NCBI RefSeq assembly: GCF_014117425.1
Contig: NZ_CP059725.1
Span: 372,001 to 436,000, forward strand
Reading direction: 5' to 3'
DNA from: Bartonella sp. HY038
GTDB taxonomy: Bacteria > Pseudomonadota > Alphaproteobacteria > Rhizobiales > Rhizobiaceae
DNA length: 64,000 bases
Position numbers and translations under genes: made by a program. This document shows positions 48,529 through 57,011 of the stretch, one piece after another (position 1 is the stretch's first letter; each line of letters starts with the position of its first letter). Below the pieces are notes generated by a model, which saw only the letters and a program-made list of their open reading frames with translations, searched no databases and had not been told where the DNA came from.

Positions 48529-49647
48529 TTATTTTAATTGATCGTGTAAAGTTTCTTTTACAACGCTATCAAACGAATTATTGTCCTTATCGGGATTTAA
48601 TTTTTGCTCGGCAATATAGGCATCGCGCTTTTCAATGAGGGCAGACATTTCGGCTTCTAATTTGCTGCGCTCTTGCGATGTTTTTTCAACGATTGCATTT
48701 TTTTCTTCGCTAGATTTACCGCGCAGCTCATCGGGTAACGATGTTTCTTGCACCTCCTCAATTTTTTGCGTGCCATTTTTTACATCGGTAATTAAATCAT
48801 TGCCACCGGTTACCACTTCTTTGCTACCGCTTTTCTTAGAATAAAAACGTGAATTATCGATTTGAACTGGTGCTGGCGCTTCTGCCTTCTCTTCCATTTT
48901 ATTCGTGAGTGCTTCACGTTCGTCATGATTGCCATAAGGCAAAACAGTTTTATCAATTTTTCGTTGGATAACAATGATTTGGTCATCATAAGGTGTGTTA
49001 ATCACGGTAATTTTGCCACCATCTTGCGGTATTGGCATATAACGACCATGGCCAAGTTGAGCTATTTCGCGCCAAATCTTTTTGGTTTCCCTATCATCTC
49101 CCGCTTGTATAGTATTAACAATGATACCATCAGCAACAGCGCGTTTTAACACGTTGGGGTAAAGCGGTGCATTGGGGTAGTCCATATGGGGCGGCGCATC
49201 ACCAACAAGGAAAATAATGCGTTTTGTATCATGGCCTTTGGTCCATTCAAGCTTGCGTACAGCTTCATCAAGGGCTTCATTTACCGATTCTGGAGTATCA
49301 CCGCCACCGTCAGCTTCAAGCTTGGTTAATTTACCATATAAGCCTTGTACATCGCTGCTCATATCATAGGTTTTAATGATATATTCATCACCCCGATCGC
49401 GGTAAGCAATAAGTGCCATACGAATTTCAGCATCGGGATTAACATCAATAATGGTATTGGCGATTGACCAAATTTTTTGCTTTGCACCATCAATCAAACC
49501 CGCCATAGAGCCGGTCGTGTCAAGCACAAATGCAACTTCAACCTTTTGTTTGTTATTGCTTTGTTCAGCACTTGCGTGAAAAGCAAAAGTTGAGGTTATA
49601 GCAGTTATAAAAATAGTTTTTACAAATAAATTAATAGGTTTTAGCAT
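48529..49647 (-). CDS. Secreted von Willebrand factor type A domain protein
   Basis: A 372-residue exported protein with a signal peptide (FVKTIFITAITSTFAFHASA) and a VWA domain whose MIDAS motif is DTTGSM near residue 40, followed by the GDTPESVNEALDEA segment that completes the metal site. The C-terminal ~120 residues are polar and helical (DELRGKSSEEKNAIVEKTSQ). It stands alone, so the partner is unknown. VWA domains usually bind proteins in a metal-dependent way; no specific function is claimed. The start MLKPINLF follows GGAAATAG. Confidence 0.85.
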   Translation of the reverse strand: MLKPINLFVKTIFITAITSTFAFHASAEQSNNKQKVEVAFVLDTTGSMAGLIDGAKQKIWSIANTIIDVNPDAEIRMALIAYRDRGDEYIIKTYDMSSDVQGLYGKLTKLEADGGGDTPESVNEALDEAVRKLEWTKGHDTKRIIFLVGDAPPHMDYPNAPLYPNVLKRAVADGIIVNTIQAGDDRETKKIWREIAQLGHGRYMPIPQDGGKITVINTPYDDQIIVIQRKIDKTVLPYGNHDEREALTNKMEEKAEAPAPVQIDNSRFYSKKSGSKEVVTGGNDLITDVKNGTQKIEEVQETSLPDELRGKSSEEKNAIVEKTSQERSKLEAEMSALIEKRDAYIAEQKLNPDKDNNSFDSVVKETLHDQLK

Positions 49648-49794
49648 ATCTATTTCCATTTTATTGTTGATATTTTAATAATGGAAAATAAATGCGGCTT
49701 AATATTGTTTGAATTTAAAATAAATGAGTTATTAATATGTATTGTTGTATTTTTTTTGTTTGATTGGTAAATAAATATATAATGATAATATTTA

Positions 49795-49833
49795 CAAAAA
49801 ATAGGGCATTTTACTAGTTATGTAAAATGCCCT
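49795..49833 (-). terminator. Terminator at the end of the riboswitch operon
   Basis: AGGGCATTTTAC pairs with GTAAAATGCCCT around a 7-nt loop, followed on the minus strand by ATTTTTT. It lies 11 bases after the pseudoazurin stop codon. Confidence 0.92.
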
Positions 49834-49843
49834 AATTTAAAAC

Positions 49844-50281
49844 TTATTCGCCAGCGTCAATACGCTCAAATATTTCATCGAAACGCTTGCGTGCAACGCC
49901 TGGTTGTTTTACTTCGCGGTAAGCATCTGGCATGGTAGCTTCGCCAACCTTAATCATCATGATCATGCCCATGGCATAATGCGGTGTACATTTAATGCCG
50001 TAAAAACCAGGTACGTCAAAAGTAATTTCGCGTTCTTCATCAATTTTGCCCATAAAAGGTGTTGCGCCTTCTGGCATCATTTCTTTGATTGACGCGGCAT
50101 TATGCGAGCGATGGGTTGCCTTGAAGATAACCTTGTCACCAGGCTTAATTTTAAGATAATCTGGCTCAAAAACCATTGGCCCCTTATCGCCACGATTAAG
50201 CATTTTTACCTCAAAAGTTTCAGCCATAACCGGAGCTGAAAGGAACATAAGGCCGATAATGGCCAATAAAACACGTAACAT
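49844..50281 (-). CDS. Pseudoazurin (periplasmic type I copper protein)
   Basis: Pseudoazurins are small blue copper electron carriers, usually donating to nitrite or nitrous oxide reductase. The 145-residue protein has a signal peptide (LRVLLAIIGLMFLSAPVMA), the His ligand in HRSHNAASI, and the Cys/His/Met ligands in KCTPHYAMGM. Its ATG directly follows the ATPase stop codon (TAA then ATG), so it belongs to the transport operon. No denitrification gene is in the window, which makes its partner unclear; a role in redox handling of the transported metal or complex is speculation. Confidence 0.92.
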   Translation of the reverse strand: MLRVLLAIIGLMFLSAPVMAETFEVKMLNRGDKGPMVFEPDYLKIKPGDKVIFKATHRSHNAASIKEMMPEGATPFMGKIDEEREITFDVPGFYGIKCTPHYAMGMIMMIKVGEATMPDAYREVKQPGVARKRFDEIFERIDAGE

Positions 50282-51100
50282 TTAAGCACAATTCCTTATT
50301 GTTTGTGATGCGCCTGTTTCTAAAGGCATTTTCTTGATTTTTTGTGGTGCAATATAGCTAATGTTCAAATTGCCGCATTTGCGCGTCATGATTTCAACTT
50401 CAACCTTGAATATTTGACGAATAGTTTCCTCTGTCATTACTTCTTTCGGGCTGCCTTGTGCAAATATTTTTCCTTGATCAAGCACAGCAATTTCGTCACA
50501 AAACATCGCAGCATGATTAAGGTCATGAAGGGCGGCAATGATTGTTAAACCTTGATTGCGGACAAGGCTTAAAAGTGCCATTTGGTGATGAATGTCAAGA
50601 TGGTTAGTTGGTTCATCAAGAAGCAATATTTCAGGCTGTTGAGCAAGTGCGCGTGAAAAATGCACGCGTTGTTTTTCACCCCCCGACAAAGTTTGCCAAA
50701 TGCGATCCGCCATTTTGAGCATATCTGTTTTGGTAAGCGCTTCATTAACAATGTCATGATCTTTTTGGGAAAAAGGCGATAATACAGATAGATAAGGTGT
50801 GCGACCTAGTTCTGCAGCTTGGCGCACACTGATACGCTCGCCTGTATCGGCATGTTGTTCAATAAAAGCAAGGCATCTGGCAATTTCGATGCGTTTTAAA
50901 GAATTTAATGGCTTATTGTTAAGGAAAACGCTGCCTTGAGAAGGCTTTCTGATCCCTGTTAGCAGCGACATGAGCGAACTTTTCCCCGAACCATTGGGAC
51001 CGATAATTCCTAAAAAATGGCCAGGCTTTGCCTGTAGCGAAACATTGTTGATAATTGTTTTGTCACCAACACTCCAAAAAAGATTTTCAGCTCTTAACAT
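50282..51100 (-). CDS. ABC transporter ATP-binding protein (FecE/BtuD type)
   Basis: ATPase of a type II importer for iron complexes, haem or corrinoids. The 272-residue protein has Walker A GPNGSGKSSLM near residue 36, the signature LSGGEKQRVHFSRALA, Walker B ILLLDEPTNHLD, and the switch His in AALHDLNHA. It starts 2 bases after the permease stop codon and abuts pseudoazurin. The operon's cobalamin riboswitch favours a corrinoid or cobalt substrate. Confidence 0.92.
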   Translation of the reverse strand: MLRAENLFWSVGDKTIINNVSLQAKPGHFLGIIGPNGSGKSSLMSLLTGIRKPSQGSVFLNNKPLNSLKRIEIARCLAFIEQHADTGERISVRQAAELGRTPYLSVLSPFSQKDHDIVNEALTKTDMLKMADRIWQTLSGGEKQRVHFSRALAQQPEILLLDEPTNHLDIHHQMALLSLVRNQGLTIIAALHDLNHAAMFCDEIAVLDQGKIFAQGSPKEVMTEETIRQIFKVEVEIMTRKCGNLNISYIAPQKIKKMPLETGASQTIRNCA

Positions 51101-51102
51101 GA

Positions 51103-52124
51103 TTACATCTCTTTCTTGGTAACGAGAATAAACGCAAATATTGGCGCGCCGACCAAGGCAGTTATAACGCCGATTGGTAGAACTTGCCCCGGTACAATGA
51201 TACGTGAAACAATATCAGCAGCAATTAAAAATATTGCGCCTATAACGGCTGATACTGGAATAAGCCTTTGGTGGCGTGTACCAACAAGTGCACGTGCTGC
51301 ATGGGGAATAACAAGGCCAACAAAGCCGATAGCACCAACAAGGCTTACCATGACTGCGGTCATTAAAGCGCAGCAAGTGATTAAAATGCCGCATACCCAG
51401 CGCACTGGGATACCAAGCGATGCGGCGGAATCGGTGCCAAAGGCAAAGGCATCAAGCGCGCGTGCAAAAAATAGGCAGATAACAAAACCGATAATCGTTA
51501 CTGGAAAGGCGATTGACACATCTACCCAACGTACAGTGGATAGATTACCCATCAACCAGAACATAATGCCGCGTGCCTGTTCTGCATCGGCGCCGCGTGT
51601 AACGATAAAAGCGGTGAGAGCGTTAAAAAATTGGGCACCGGCAATACCGGCAAGAATAACCGCTGCTGCACTGCGGCCAATGCGAAAGGCAAGAAGGGCA
51701 ACACAGACAAAAGCAACCAAAGCACCAATAAAGGCGCCGCCTGACATGGAAATTACCCCCAAGCCTGTTCCCATAATCATAACGCAAACAGCACCAGTTG
51801 AGGCGCCTGCAGAAATACCCAACAAATAAGGATCAGCAAGTGGATTTCTTAATATGGATTGTAACACCACGCCACATAGCGCAAGGCTTGCACCGCACAG
51901 GCGCCAACCACTGCGCGGCTCAAACGATAATGCCAGATTATACCTGCATCAATAGCGCTTATATCCACTTTCGCATTAAATAATTTTAAAGCAATAGTCT
52001 CATAAACCGTTTGAAAGGGAATGGTCGTTTCACCGATTGCTGCCCCCATCATAAGAGCCAAGCTAATGAGTATAATTGCAATAAAAGTAAACATAAGCGG
52101 TTTCAATCGGAAAGTATATGACAT
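51103..52124 (-). pseudogene. FecCD/BtuC-family permease, frameshifted
   Basis: Permease of the importer, normally about 340 residues with ten helices. The 5' part (MSYTFRLKPLMFTFIAIILI to IIWHYRLSRAVVGACA) and the 3' part (GVVLQSILRNPLADPYLLGI onward, through IGFVGLVIPHAARALVG) match the family but lie in different frames. The break is at 51893-51894: one more C on the plus strand (G on the coding strand) would read VVGACAGASLALCGVVLQSI. The rest is intact, so this is a very recent loss or a sequencing error. If real, the ATPase and three binding proteins would lack a permease here. Confidence 0.88.
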
Positions 52125-52144
52125 TATTTCGACCAGCCCATTAA

Positions 52145-52188
52145 TATATACTCCGCAATTGCTTTAATTATACAGTGCGGAGTATATA
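52145..52188. repeat. 13-bp inverted repeat between binding protein C and the permease
   Basis: TATATACTCCGCA and its exact complement are separated by 18 bases, just before the permease start. In the transcript this would form a stable stem-loop without a T-run. It could protect the upstream binding-protein mRNA or limit read-through to the permease. Confidence 0.7.
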
Positions 52189-52245
52189 AGATATTATATT
52201 TGTTAAATTATTTCATTTGCTTTTAAGGCAAATGCGCTTGTTTTA

Positions 52246-53283
52246 TTATTTATCAAGGTTGAATTTTTCCAAAGCGTCAGCAATGATTTCAATGCCTTCG
52301 ATTGTATGGATTGAACCATTCATAGCTTGCACATCAAGCTCAATGATATGTTTGTTTTTAGCAGCATCCATCAAGCTTGCAACAGGATCTTTTTGTAAAA
52401 ACTCTTCCTTGACCTTGATATCATCGGCAGGAAAACGGCGGCGTTCCATGGTTGCAGCAACGATAATTGTTGGGTTAGATTTAACGATTGTTTCCCAACC
52501 AACCATTGGCCATTCATGTTCTGAAGCAATAATGTTTTTAATGCCAAAAACTTCAAACATATAGTTTGGTGCGCCCTTTGTACCTGCAACATAAGGATCC
52601 ATTTCTAATTCCATGCTTGAATACCACATAAAACCAGAAATTTTATCTTTTGGTAGGCCTTTTACTTTTTCAATTGCTGCTTTTTCGCGAGCTTTTAAGC
52701 TATTGATTACTTCTTGTCCGCGATCTTGCACGTCGAAAATTTTTGATAATTCGTCGATTTCTTTATAGATCAAAGCCATTTCAAACGGTGTGCTACGAAG
52801 ACCATCACTACCGGCTGAGTTATCCTTGCCATCGCAATCAGCAGGTGAATTGTAAACAGGAATCTTCACCTCGTTAAATTGCTCATAAGTGCCAATGGTA
52901 CCAACAGGGCCGACAAGCCACTCATATTGGCTAGCAACAAGGTCAGGCTTTTTATTAACAACTGATTCAAAGCTTGGAACATTGTCAGCAAGACGCTCAA
53001 TCTTGCTGTTTACTTCGGTAAATTCAGGCAAAACTGGGTTAAACCAAAGTGCGGTTGCCTTCACCTTATCAGAAAGACCAAGAAGATATAAAATCTCTGT
53101 GCTGTTTTGACCTGCAGAAACGACACTTTGCGGTGCTTTATCAAAGGTAAGAACCCGTCCGCAATTGTTAATTGTTAACGGGTATTGGGTTTTTTCAGCT
53201 TGCGCAAACGAAACTGTTGCAAAAAGGCAGGCAGCAATTGCAGTGCTTGCCTTAACCAAATTTCCGAACTTTAAATTGAACAT
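52246..53283 (-). CDS. Periplasmic binding protein C of an iron-complex/cobalamin-type ABC importer
   Basis: A 345-residue TroA/BtuF-like binding protein with a signal peptide (KASTAIAACLFATVSFAQA). The fold markers are YPLTINNCGRVLTFDKAPQS at the N-terminus, QNSTEILYLLGLSDK, KPDLVASQYEWLVGP and ADALEKFN at the C-terminus. Two other copies lie upstream in the same operon. A Cys in NNCGR and another in SPADCDGKDN are kept in all three and may form a disulfide. It is nearest to the permease. A short hairpin (TTCACA/TGTGAA, 53304-53319) lies in its 5' leader. Confidence 0.9.
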   Translation of the reverse strand: MFNLKFGNLVKASTAIAACLFATVSFAQAEKTQYPLTINNCGRVLTFDKAPQSVVSAGQNSTEILYLLGLSDKVKATALWFNPVLPEFTEVNSKIERLADNVPSFESVVNKKPDLVASQYEWLVGPVGTIGTYEQFNEVKIPVYNSPADCDGKDNSAGSDGLRSTPFEMALIYKEIDELSKIFDVQDRGQEVINSLKAREKAAIEKVKGLPKDKISGFMWYSSMELEMDPYVAGTKGAPNYMFEVFGIKNIIASEHEWPMVGWETIVKSNPTIIVAATMERRRFPADDIKVKEEFLQKDPVASLMDAAKNKHIIELDVQAMNGSIHTIEGIEIIADALEKFNLDK

Positions 53284-53421
53284 GATATAATCCTGAATGG
53301 GTTTTCACAATAATGTGAACTTATTACTCACGTTTCAAATTGGCTGTCAATGAAGAATATCTAGCTTATAATTCTTCTAATTTTCTTGTGACAATGTTAC
53401 GGGATACATATTTAATCAATA

Positions 53422-54477
53422 TTACTCTTTTAAATTGCTTGCAGTTATATTCATTTTACTAATGGCATCCGCTAAAGCTTCAATGCCTTTAATTGTATGA
53501 ATAGTACCATTCATCGCTTGCACATCAAGTTCGATGATATGATGTTGCTTTGCTGCAGACATGAGGCTTGCGACTGGATCATTTTGTAAAAATTCTTCCT
53601 TGACCTTGATATCATCGGCAGGAAAACGGCGGCGCTGCATTTTGGCAATGACGATAATTGATGGGTCTGCTTTTACAATGGTTTCCCAACCAACATTTGG
53701 CCAGTCAAAATCGGATTTGATGATATTATCAATACCAAGGGTTTTAAACATATAACCAGGTGCCCCCAATTGTCCTGCAACATAGGGTTCCATCTCCATT
53801 GCTGGACTTGAATACCACATGAAACCAGATAGTTTTTGCGGTGGTAAAGCCTTTATGCGGCTAATTGCCGCTTGTTCACGATCCTTTAATTCAGCAATTA
53901 GTTTTTGGCCGTGTGGTTCAACATTAAAAATACGTGCTAAGTCATCAATTTCTTGATAGATCATCGTCATGTTAAAGGGCTTACTGCGCAAGCCATCGCT
54001 ACCGGCTAAATTATCCTTGCTTTCGCAATCCGCAGGTGAGGTGTAAACTGGAATATTTATTTCTTCAAATTGGTCGTAACCGGCGGCTGCACCAACCGGC
54101 CCAATCACCCACTCAAATTGGTTGGCAATAAGGTCGGGCTTTTTACTGATGATCGCTTCATAGCTTGGCACATCATTGGAAAGGCGCTCAACCTTATCAT
54201 TTTGCTCCTTAAATTCTGCCATGACTGGTTGAAACCAAAGAGCTGTGCCTTTTATCTTGTCACCAAGACCTAAGAGATAAAGGATTTCTGTGCTATTTTG
54301 ACCAACCGAAACAACACTTTCTGGTGCTTTTTGAAATTCCAAGACGCGGCCGCAATTATTAATTTTTAAAGGATAAGCGCTTTGTTCAGCACTTTGCGCT
54401 GATGTAAGGCTTAAGCCTAATAGTGAGATGGCGGCAAAAGTAGCTTTGGGTAAATAGTCTTTTAAAGTTGCTAACAT
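53422..54477 (-). CDS. Periplasmic binding protein B of the same importer
   Basis: A 351-residue paralogue of the flanking genes with a signal peptide (FAAISLLGLSLTSAQSA). It keeps NNCGRVLEFQKAPESVVSVG, ILYLLGLGDKIKGTALWFQP, the SPADCESKDN Cys and the GFMWYSSPAMEMEPYV segment. All three copies share RRRFPADDIKVKEEFLQ-like sequence, here identical to copy C, suggesting that B and C are the most recent duplicates. Likely ligand: a metal complex or corrinoid. Confidence 0.9.
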   Translation of the reverse strand: MLATLKDYLPKATFAAISLLGLSLTSAQSAEQSAYPLKINNCGRVLEFQKAPESVVSVGQNSTEILYLLGLGDKIKGTALWFQPVMAEFKEQNDKVERLSNDVPSYEAIISKKPDLIANQFEWVIGPVGAAAGYDQFEEINIPVYTSPADCESKDNLAGSDGLRSKPFNMTMIYQEIDDLARIFNVEPHGQKLIAELKDREQAAISRIKALPPQKLSGFMWYSSPAMEMEPYVAGQLGAPGYMFKTLGIDNIIKSDFDWPNVGWETIVKADPSIIVIAKMQRRRFPADDIKVKEEFLQNDPVASLMSAAKQHHIIELDVQAMNGTIHTIKGIEALADAISKMNITASNLKE

Positions 54478-54526
54478 AGGATATTTTCCTTGTCGAGAAA
54501 GACAATATTAAAATTGGTTTACATTT

Positions 54527-55609
54527 TTAATGGAGGTTATTGGGCGCTATCTGTGCCCCGCTCATTTGATTTTCTTGTATCTTGATAAGTGCGTCTGCAA
54601 GCTGTTCAATACCGTCAATGGTATGGATTGAACCATTCATTGCTTGAGCGTTTATGGTTATGATGCGCTGGTCTTTAACCGCACTCATCAGCTTGGTAAC
54701 CGGATCACCTTGTAAGAAGTTAATTTTTACATCGGCATGATCGGCAGGAAAGCGTTTGCGCTGCATATCGGCAATTACCAAAATTGTTGGATTATCCTTG
54801 GCAATTGTTTCCCAACCCATGGTTGGCCAATCGAAGTCCGATTGAGCAATATTTTTTATGTTAAGAGTTTTAAACATATAGGCAGGTGCGCCAAGACGAC
54901 CACCAATGAAGGGATCTGCTTGCAGTGTGGAACTTGAAAACCACATAATTCCGGAAATATCTTTGATATTAAGGGATTTTGCCTTTTCAATTGCGGCTTT
55001 TTCTCGCGCCTTTAATGTTTCAATGACTTTATCACCACGCTCTTCCACGTCAAAAATTTGGGATAATTCATGGATTTCTTTATAGATAATGTCCATGTCA
55101 AAGGGTGTAGTGCGTAAACCATCATTGCCGGCAAGATTATCCTTACCCTCGCAATCTGCGGGGGATGTGTAAACTGGAATGGTTAGATCATCAAATTGGC
55201 TATAGGTTGCAGTTGCACCAACTGGGCCAATTGTCCATTCATATTGATTGGCAATCATATCTGGCTTTTGGGCAACTACAGATTCAAAGCTTGGTTCATT
55301 ATCCGCAAGACGTTTAATTTGTGCATCAATATCTTTAAACTCAGGCATGACAGGCTCAAACCATAAGGCCGTGCCTTTAACCTTGTCACTAAGGCCTAAA
55401 AGATAGAGAATTTCTGTGCTGGTTTGACCAACCGAAACCACATTTTGCGGCTTCTTTTTAAATTCTATAACTCGGCCGCAATTATTAAGTTTTAGTGGAT
55501 ATTGGGTAGAGGCAGCCTCTACCGTGTTATTTAATGCGATAAGCGGTAAAATAACCAGCGAAGACAATGTTAAAACTTTTTGAAAAAAAGAAGATGTCGG
55601 GATTAGCAT
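54527..55609 (-). CDS. Periplasmic binding protein A of the same importer
   Basis: A 360-residue paralogue, the most divergent of the three and first in the operon after cbiM. The start MLIPTSSFF follows GGAAAACCT, and gives a normal signal peptide (LTLSSLVILPLIALNNTVEA). It keeps NNCGRVIEFKKKPQNVVSVG, ILYLLGLSDKVKGTALWFEP and SPADCEGKDN, but the C-terminal FPADHADVKINFLQGDP differs from copies B and C. The C-terminus carries a short extra tail (QMSGAQIAPNNLH). Confidence 0.9.
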   Translation of the reverse strand: MLIPTSSFFQKVLTLSSLVILPLIALNNTVEAASTQYPLKLNNCGRVIEFKKKPQNVVSVGQTSTEILYLLGLSDKVKGTALWFEPVMPEFKDIDAQIKRLADNEPSFESVVAQKPDMIANQYEWTIGPVGATATYSQFDDLTIPVYTSPADCEGKDNLAGNDGLRTTPFDMDIIYKEIHELSQIFDVEERGDKVIETLKAREKAAIEKAKSLNIKDISGIMWFSSSTLQADPFIGGRLGAPAYMFKTLNIKNIAQSDFDWPTMGWETIAKDNPTILVIADMQRKRFPADHADVKINFLQGDPVTKLMSAVKDQRIITINAQAMNGSIHTIDGIEQLADALIKIQENQMSGAQIAPNNLH

Positions 55610-55736
55610 AGGTTTTCCGTAAGATTTTAAAATGAAGAAATAGCCGCATATAAAACCGCAGTGAAACGCCGCAATTTTAAAAGGGAGGTAAATCAAGGCG
55701 ATTTACACTCCGGCTAATTAGAAAAATTTTGGGCTT

Positions 55737-56456
55737 TTAATTGATTGCTTGGTAAAGCCGTTGCTGAATAAAGGGGGAATTTGATAATTTATGCAGGCTT
55801 TTAGCGATGAATAATACCCCAAGATCAATGAGCGGTTCCACCAAGATAACGCTCATATAAGCAATGGCAAAACTGCCAATATTAACTGCTGTCTCACTAC
55901 TAAAGCCTTCGCCGTAAAATGCCCAAAACGCCACCCAAGCAACAATACCACCTTGATAACTGGTCGATAAAGCTAAGGCTTGTTTATAACTTATATCTTT
56001 GTAGGCGGTATTTTGTGGAATGATTTTATTGGCAAGCCACGCCATAGCAAAAAGCGGCATCAATAGCGTTGTGACATTCATACCATATTGGGGGAGATCA
56101 AAGGGCGCAAAAAATAACCCTTGTAAGAGGAGACCTAATGTTAGCCCTATCGCTGTTGGAGCGACACCAAAAATTAAAAATAATGTTGATCCAAGGATAA
56201 GATGAACTTCTGAAACGCCCACTGGATGATGGGGGAAGATTTCAAAAAAAGTAAAAACAAGGGCAGTGGTAATGAGGCTGCGCGCCAAAAGAGATATGAT
56301 ACCGCCATCTTTGCTTTTTTGATGAAAGCTATCAGAGGTTTTTTGAGGAAAAATTGTCTTTAATGCCAATTTGGCTGTAATACCAAGAGCTGCAAATGCC
56401 GTTGCATAGCTCAAAATAATTTTAGCGCCGGAAACGACGCCCGGTTCAATATGCAT
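55737..56456 (-). CDS. cbiM: CbiM-family energy-coupling factor cobalt transporter permease
   Basis: CbiM proteins are the substrate-binding component of ECF-type cobalt importers. The 239-residue protein starts with the conserved N-terminus MHIEPGVVSGAKIILSYATA, where the His is a metal ligand after Met1 is exposed. GVSEVHLILGSTLFLIFG and LPQYGMNVTTLLMPLF match the rhizobial family, and about seven membrane helices are present. The start follows AGGAAGG; a longer frame upstream only reads through the riboswitch. cbiQ and cbiO partners are not in the window. Confidence 0.88.
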   Translation of the reverse strand: MHIEPGVVSGAKIILSYATAFAALGITAKLALKTIFPQKTSDSFHQKSKDGGIISLLARSLITTALVFTFFEIFPHHPVGVSEVHLILGSTLFLIFGVAPTAIGLTLGLLLQGLFFAPFDLPQYGMNVTTLLMPLFAMAWLANKIIPQNTAYKDISYKQALALSTSYQGGIVAWVAFWAFYGEGFSSETAVNIGSFAIAYMSVILVEPLIDLGVLFIAKSLHKLSNSPFIQQRLYQAIN

Positions 56457-56520
56457 TTTTATGCCTTCCTGCACCCACCGTGCAAAAATAATTGAGCAAA
56501 AGGCGAAACGCCTGATGATT

Positions 56521-56751
56521 GACGGCAGGTCTCCTGGCTTGCGGAATGGCGATAACAAACAACCTTCCCATTCATTAGATTGGCTTAATTTAAAGCCAAT
56601 CCTAAACAGTGGTTTGCAGCTTTTACTGCATCATATTTGTTATCTACCGCTTACAGTTGCGGGGGCAGCCATGGCTTGGGTCCTTTATAAAGTTAACCCG
56701 TCCCATGTTCCCTATTAGTCCCCTATGAAGTCCATCATTCGGGGAACCGTC
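56521..56751 (-). promoter_or_regulatory. Cobalamin (B12) riboswitch
   Basis: On the minus strand the leader before cbiM contains the B12-riboswitch landmarks in order: P1 (GACGG with CCGTC), the core GCTGCCCCCGCAACTGTAAG, AACCACTG (the GCCACTG element), and the B12 box GCCAGGAGACCTGCC near the 3' end. Adenosylcobalamin binding should repress downstream expression, placing the whole operon under cobalamin control. It ends about 65 bases before the cbiM ATG. Confidence 0.95.
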
Positions 56752-56804
56752 GCAGCTAGGTTAACTATTTCGTATAATAACGTCAATCAAAAAGATGTAA
56801 TGCT

Positions 56805-56828
56805 ATTGTTATGGTATAACATAACAAT
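56805..56828. promoter_or_regulatory. Candidate Fur/Zur-type operator upstream of the riboswitch
   Basis: Perfect 9-bp arms, ATTGTTATG and CATAACAAT, flank GTATAA. The GTTAT/ATAAC core resembles Zur/Fur-superfamily boxes. It is about 54 bases upstream of the riboswitch 5' end, where the promoter should be. A single arm recurs at 56935-56943. Confidence 0.4.
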
Positions 56829-56945
56829 TGTAAAGAAAAATTTTTATGAATATTTCTTGCCGATAAATTGCGATCAAGAGTTTAGCTGTAAAAAGTCAGA
56901 TTTTGTAATTAGCGTATTGGTTATTAGAGGCTAACATAACAATCT

Positions 56946-56994
56946 AAAATGGCACCGATCATTGCCGTGAATGATCAATGGCAATGATCGGTGC
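56946..56994 (-). terminator. Hairpin after the TetR gene
   Basis: GCACCGATCATTGCC pairs with its exact 15-base complement around a 13-nt loop. On the minus strand the stem is followed by ATTTTAG, a weak T-tract, so it is a probable terminator for the TetR gene. Confidence 0.7.
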
Positions 56995-57011
56995 ATTATT
57001 GAACAAGTTGT

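Noticed and set aside
56457..56558. N-terminal extension of cbiM starting MLSPFRKPGDLP
   Set aside because: It translates the 3' end of the B12 riboswitch; the conserved MHIEPG start with AGGAAGG is further in.
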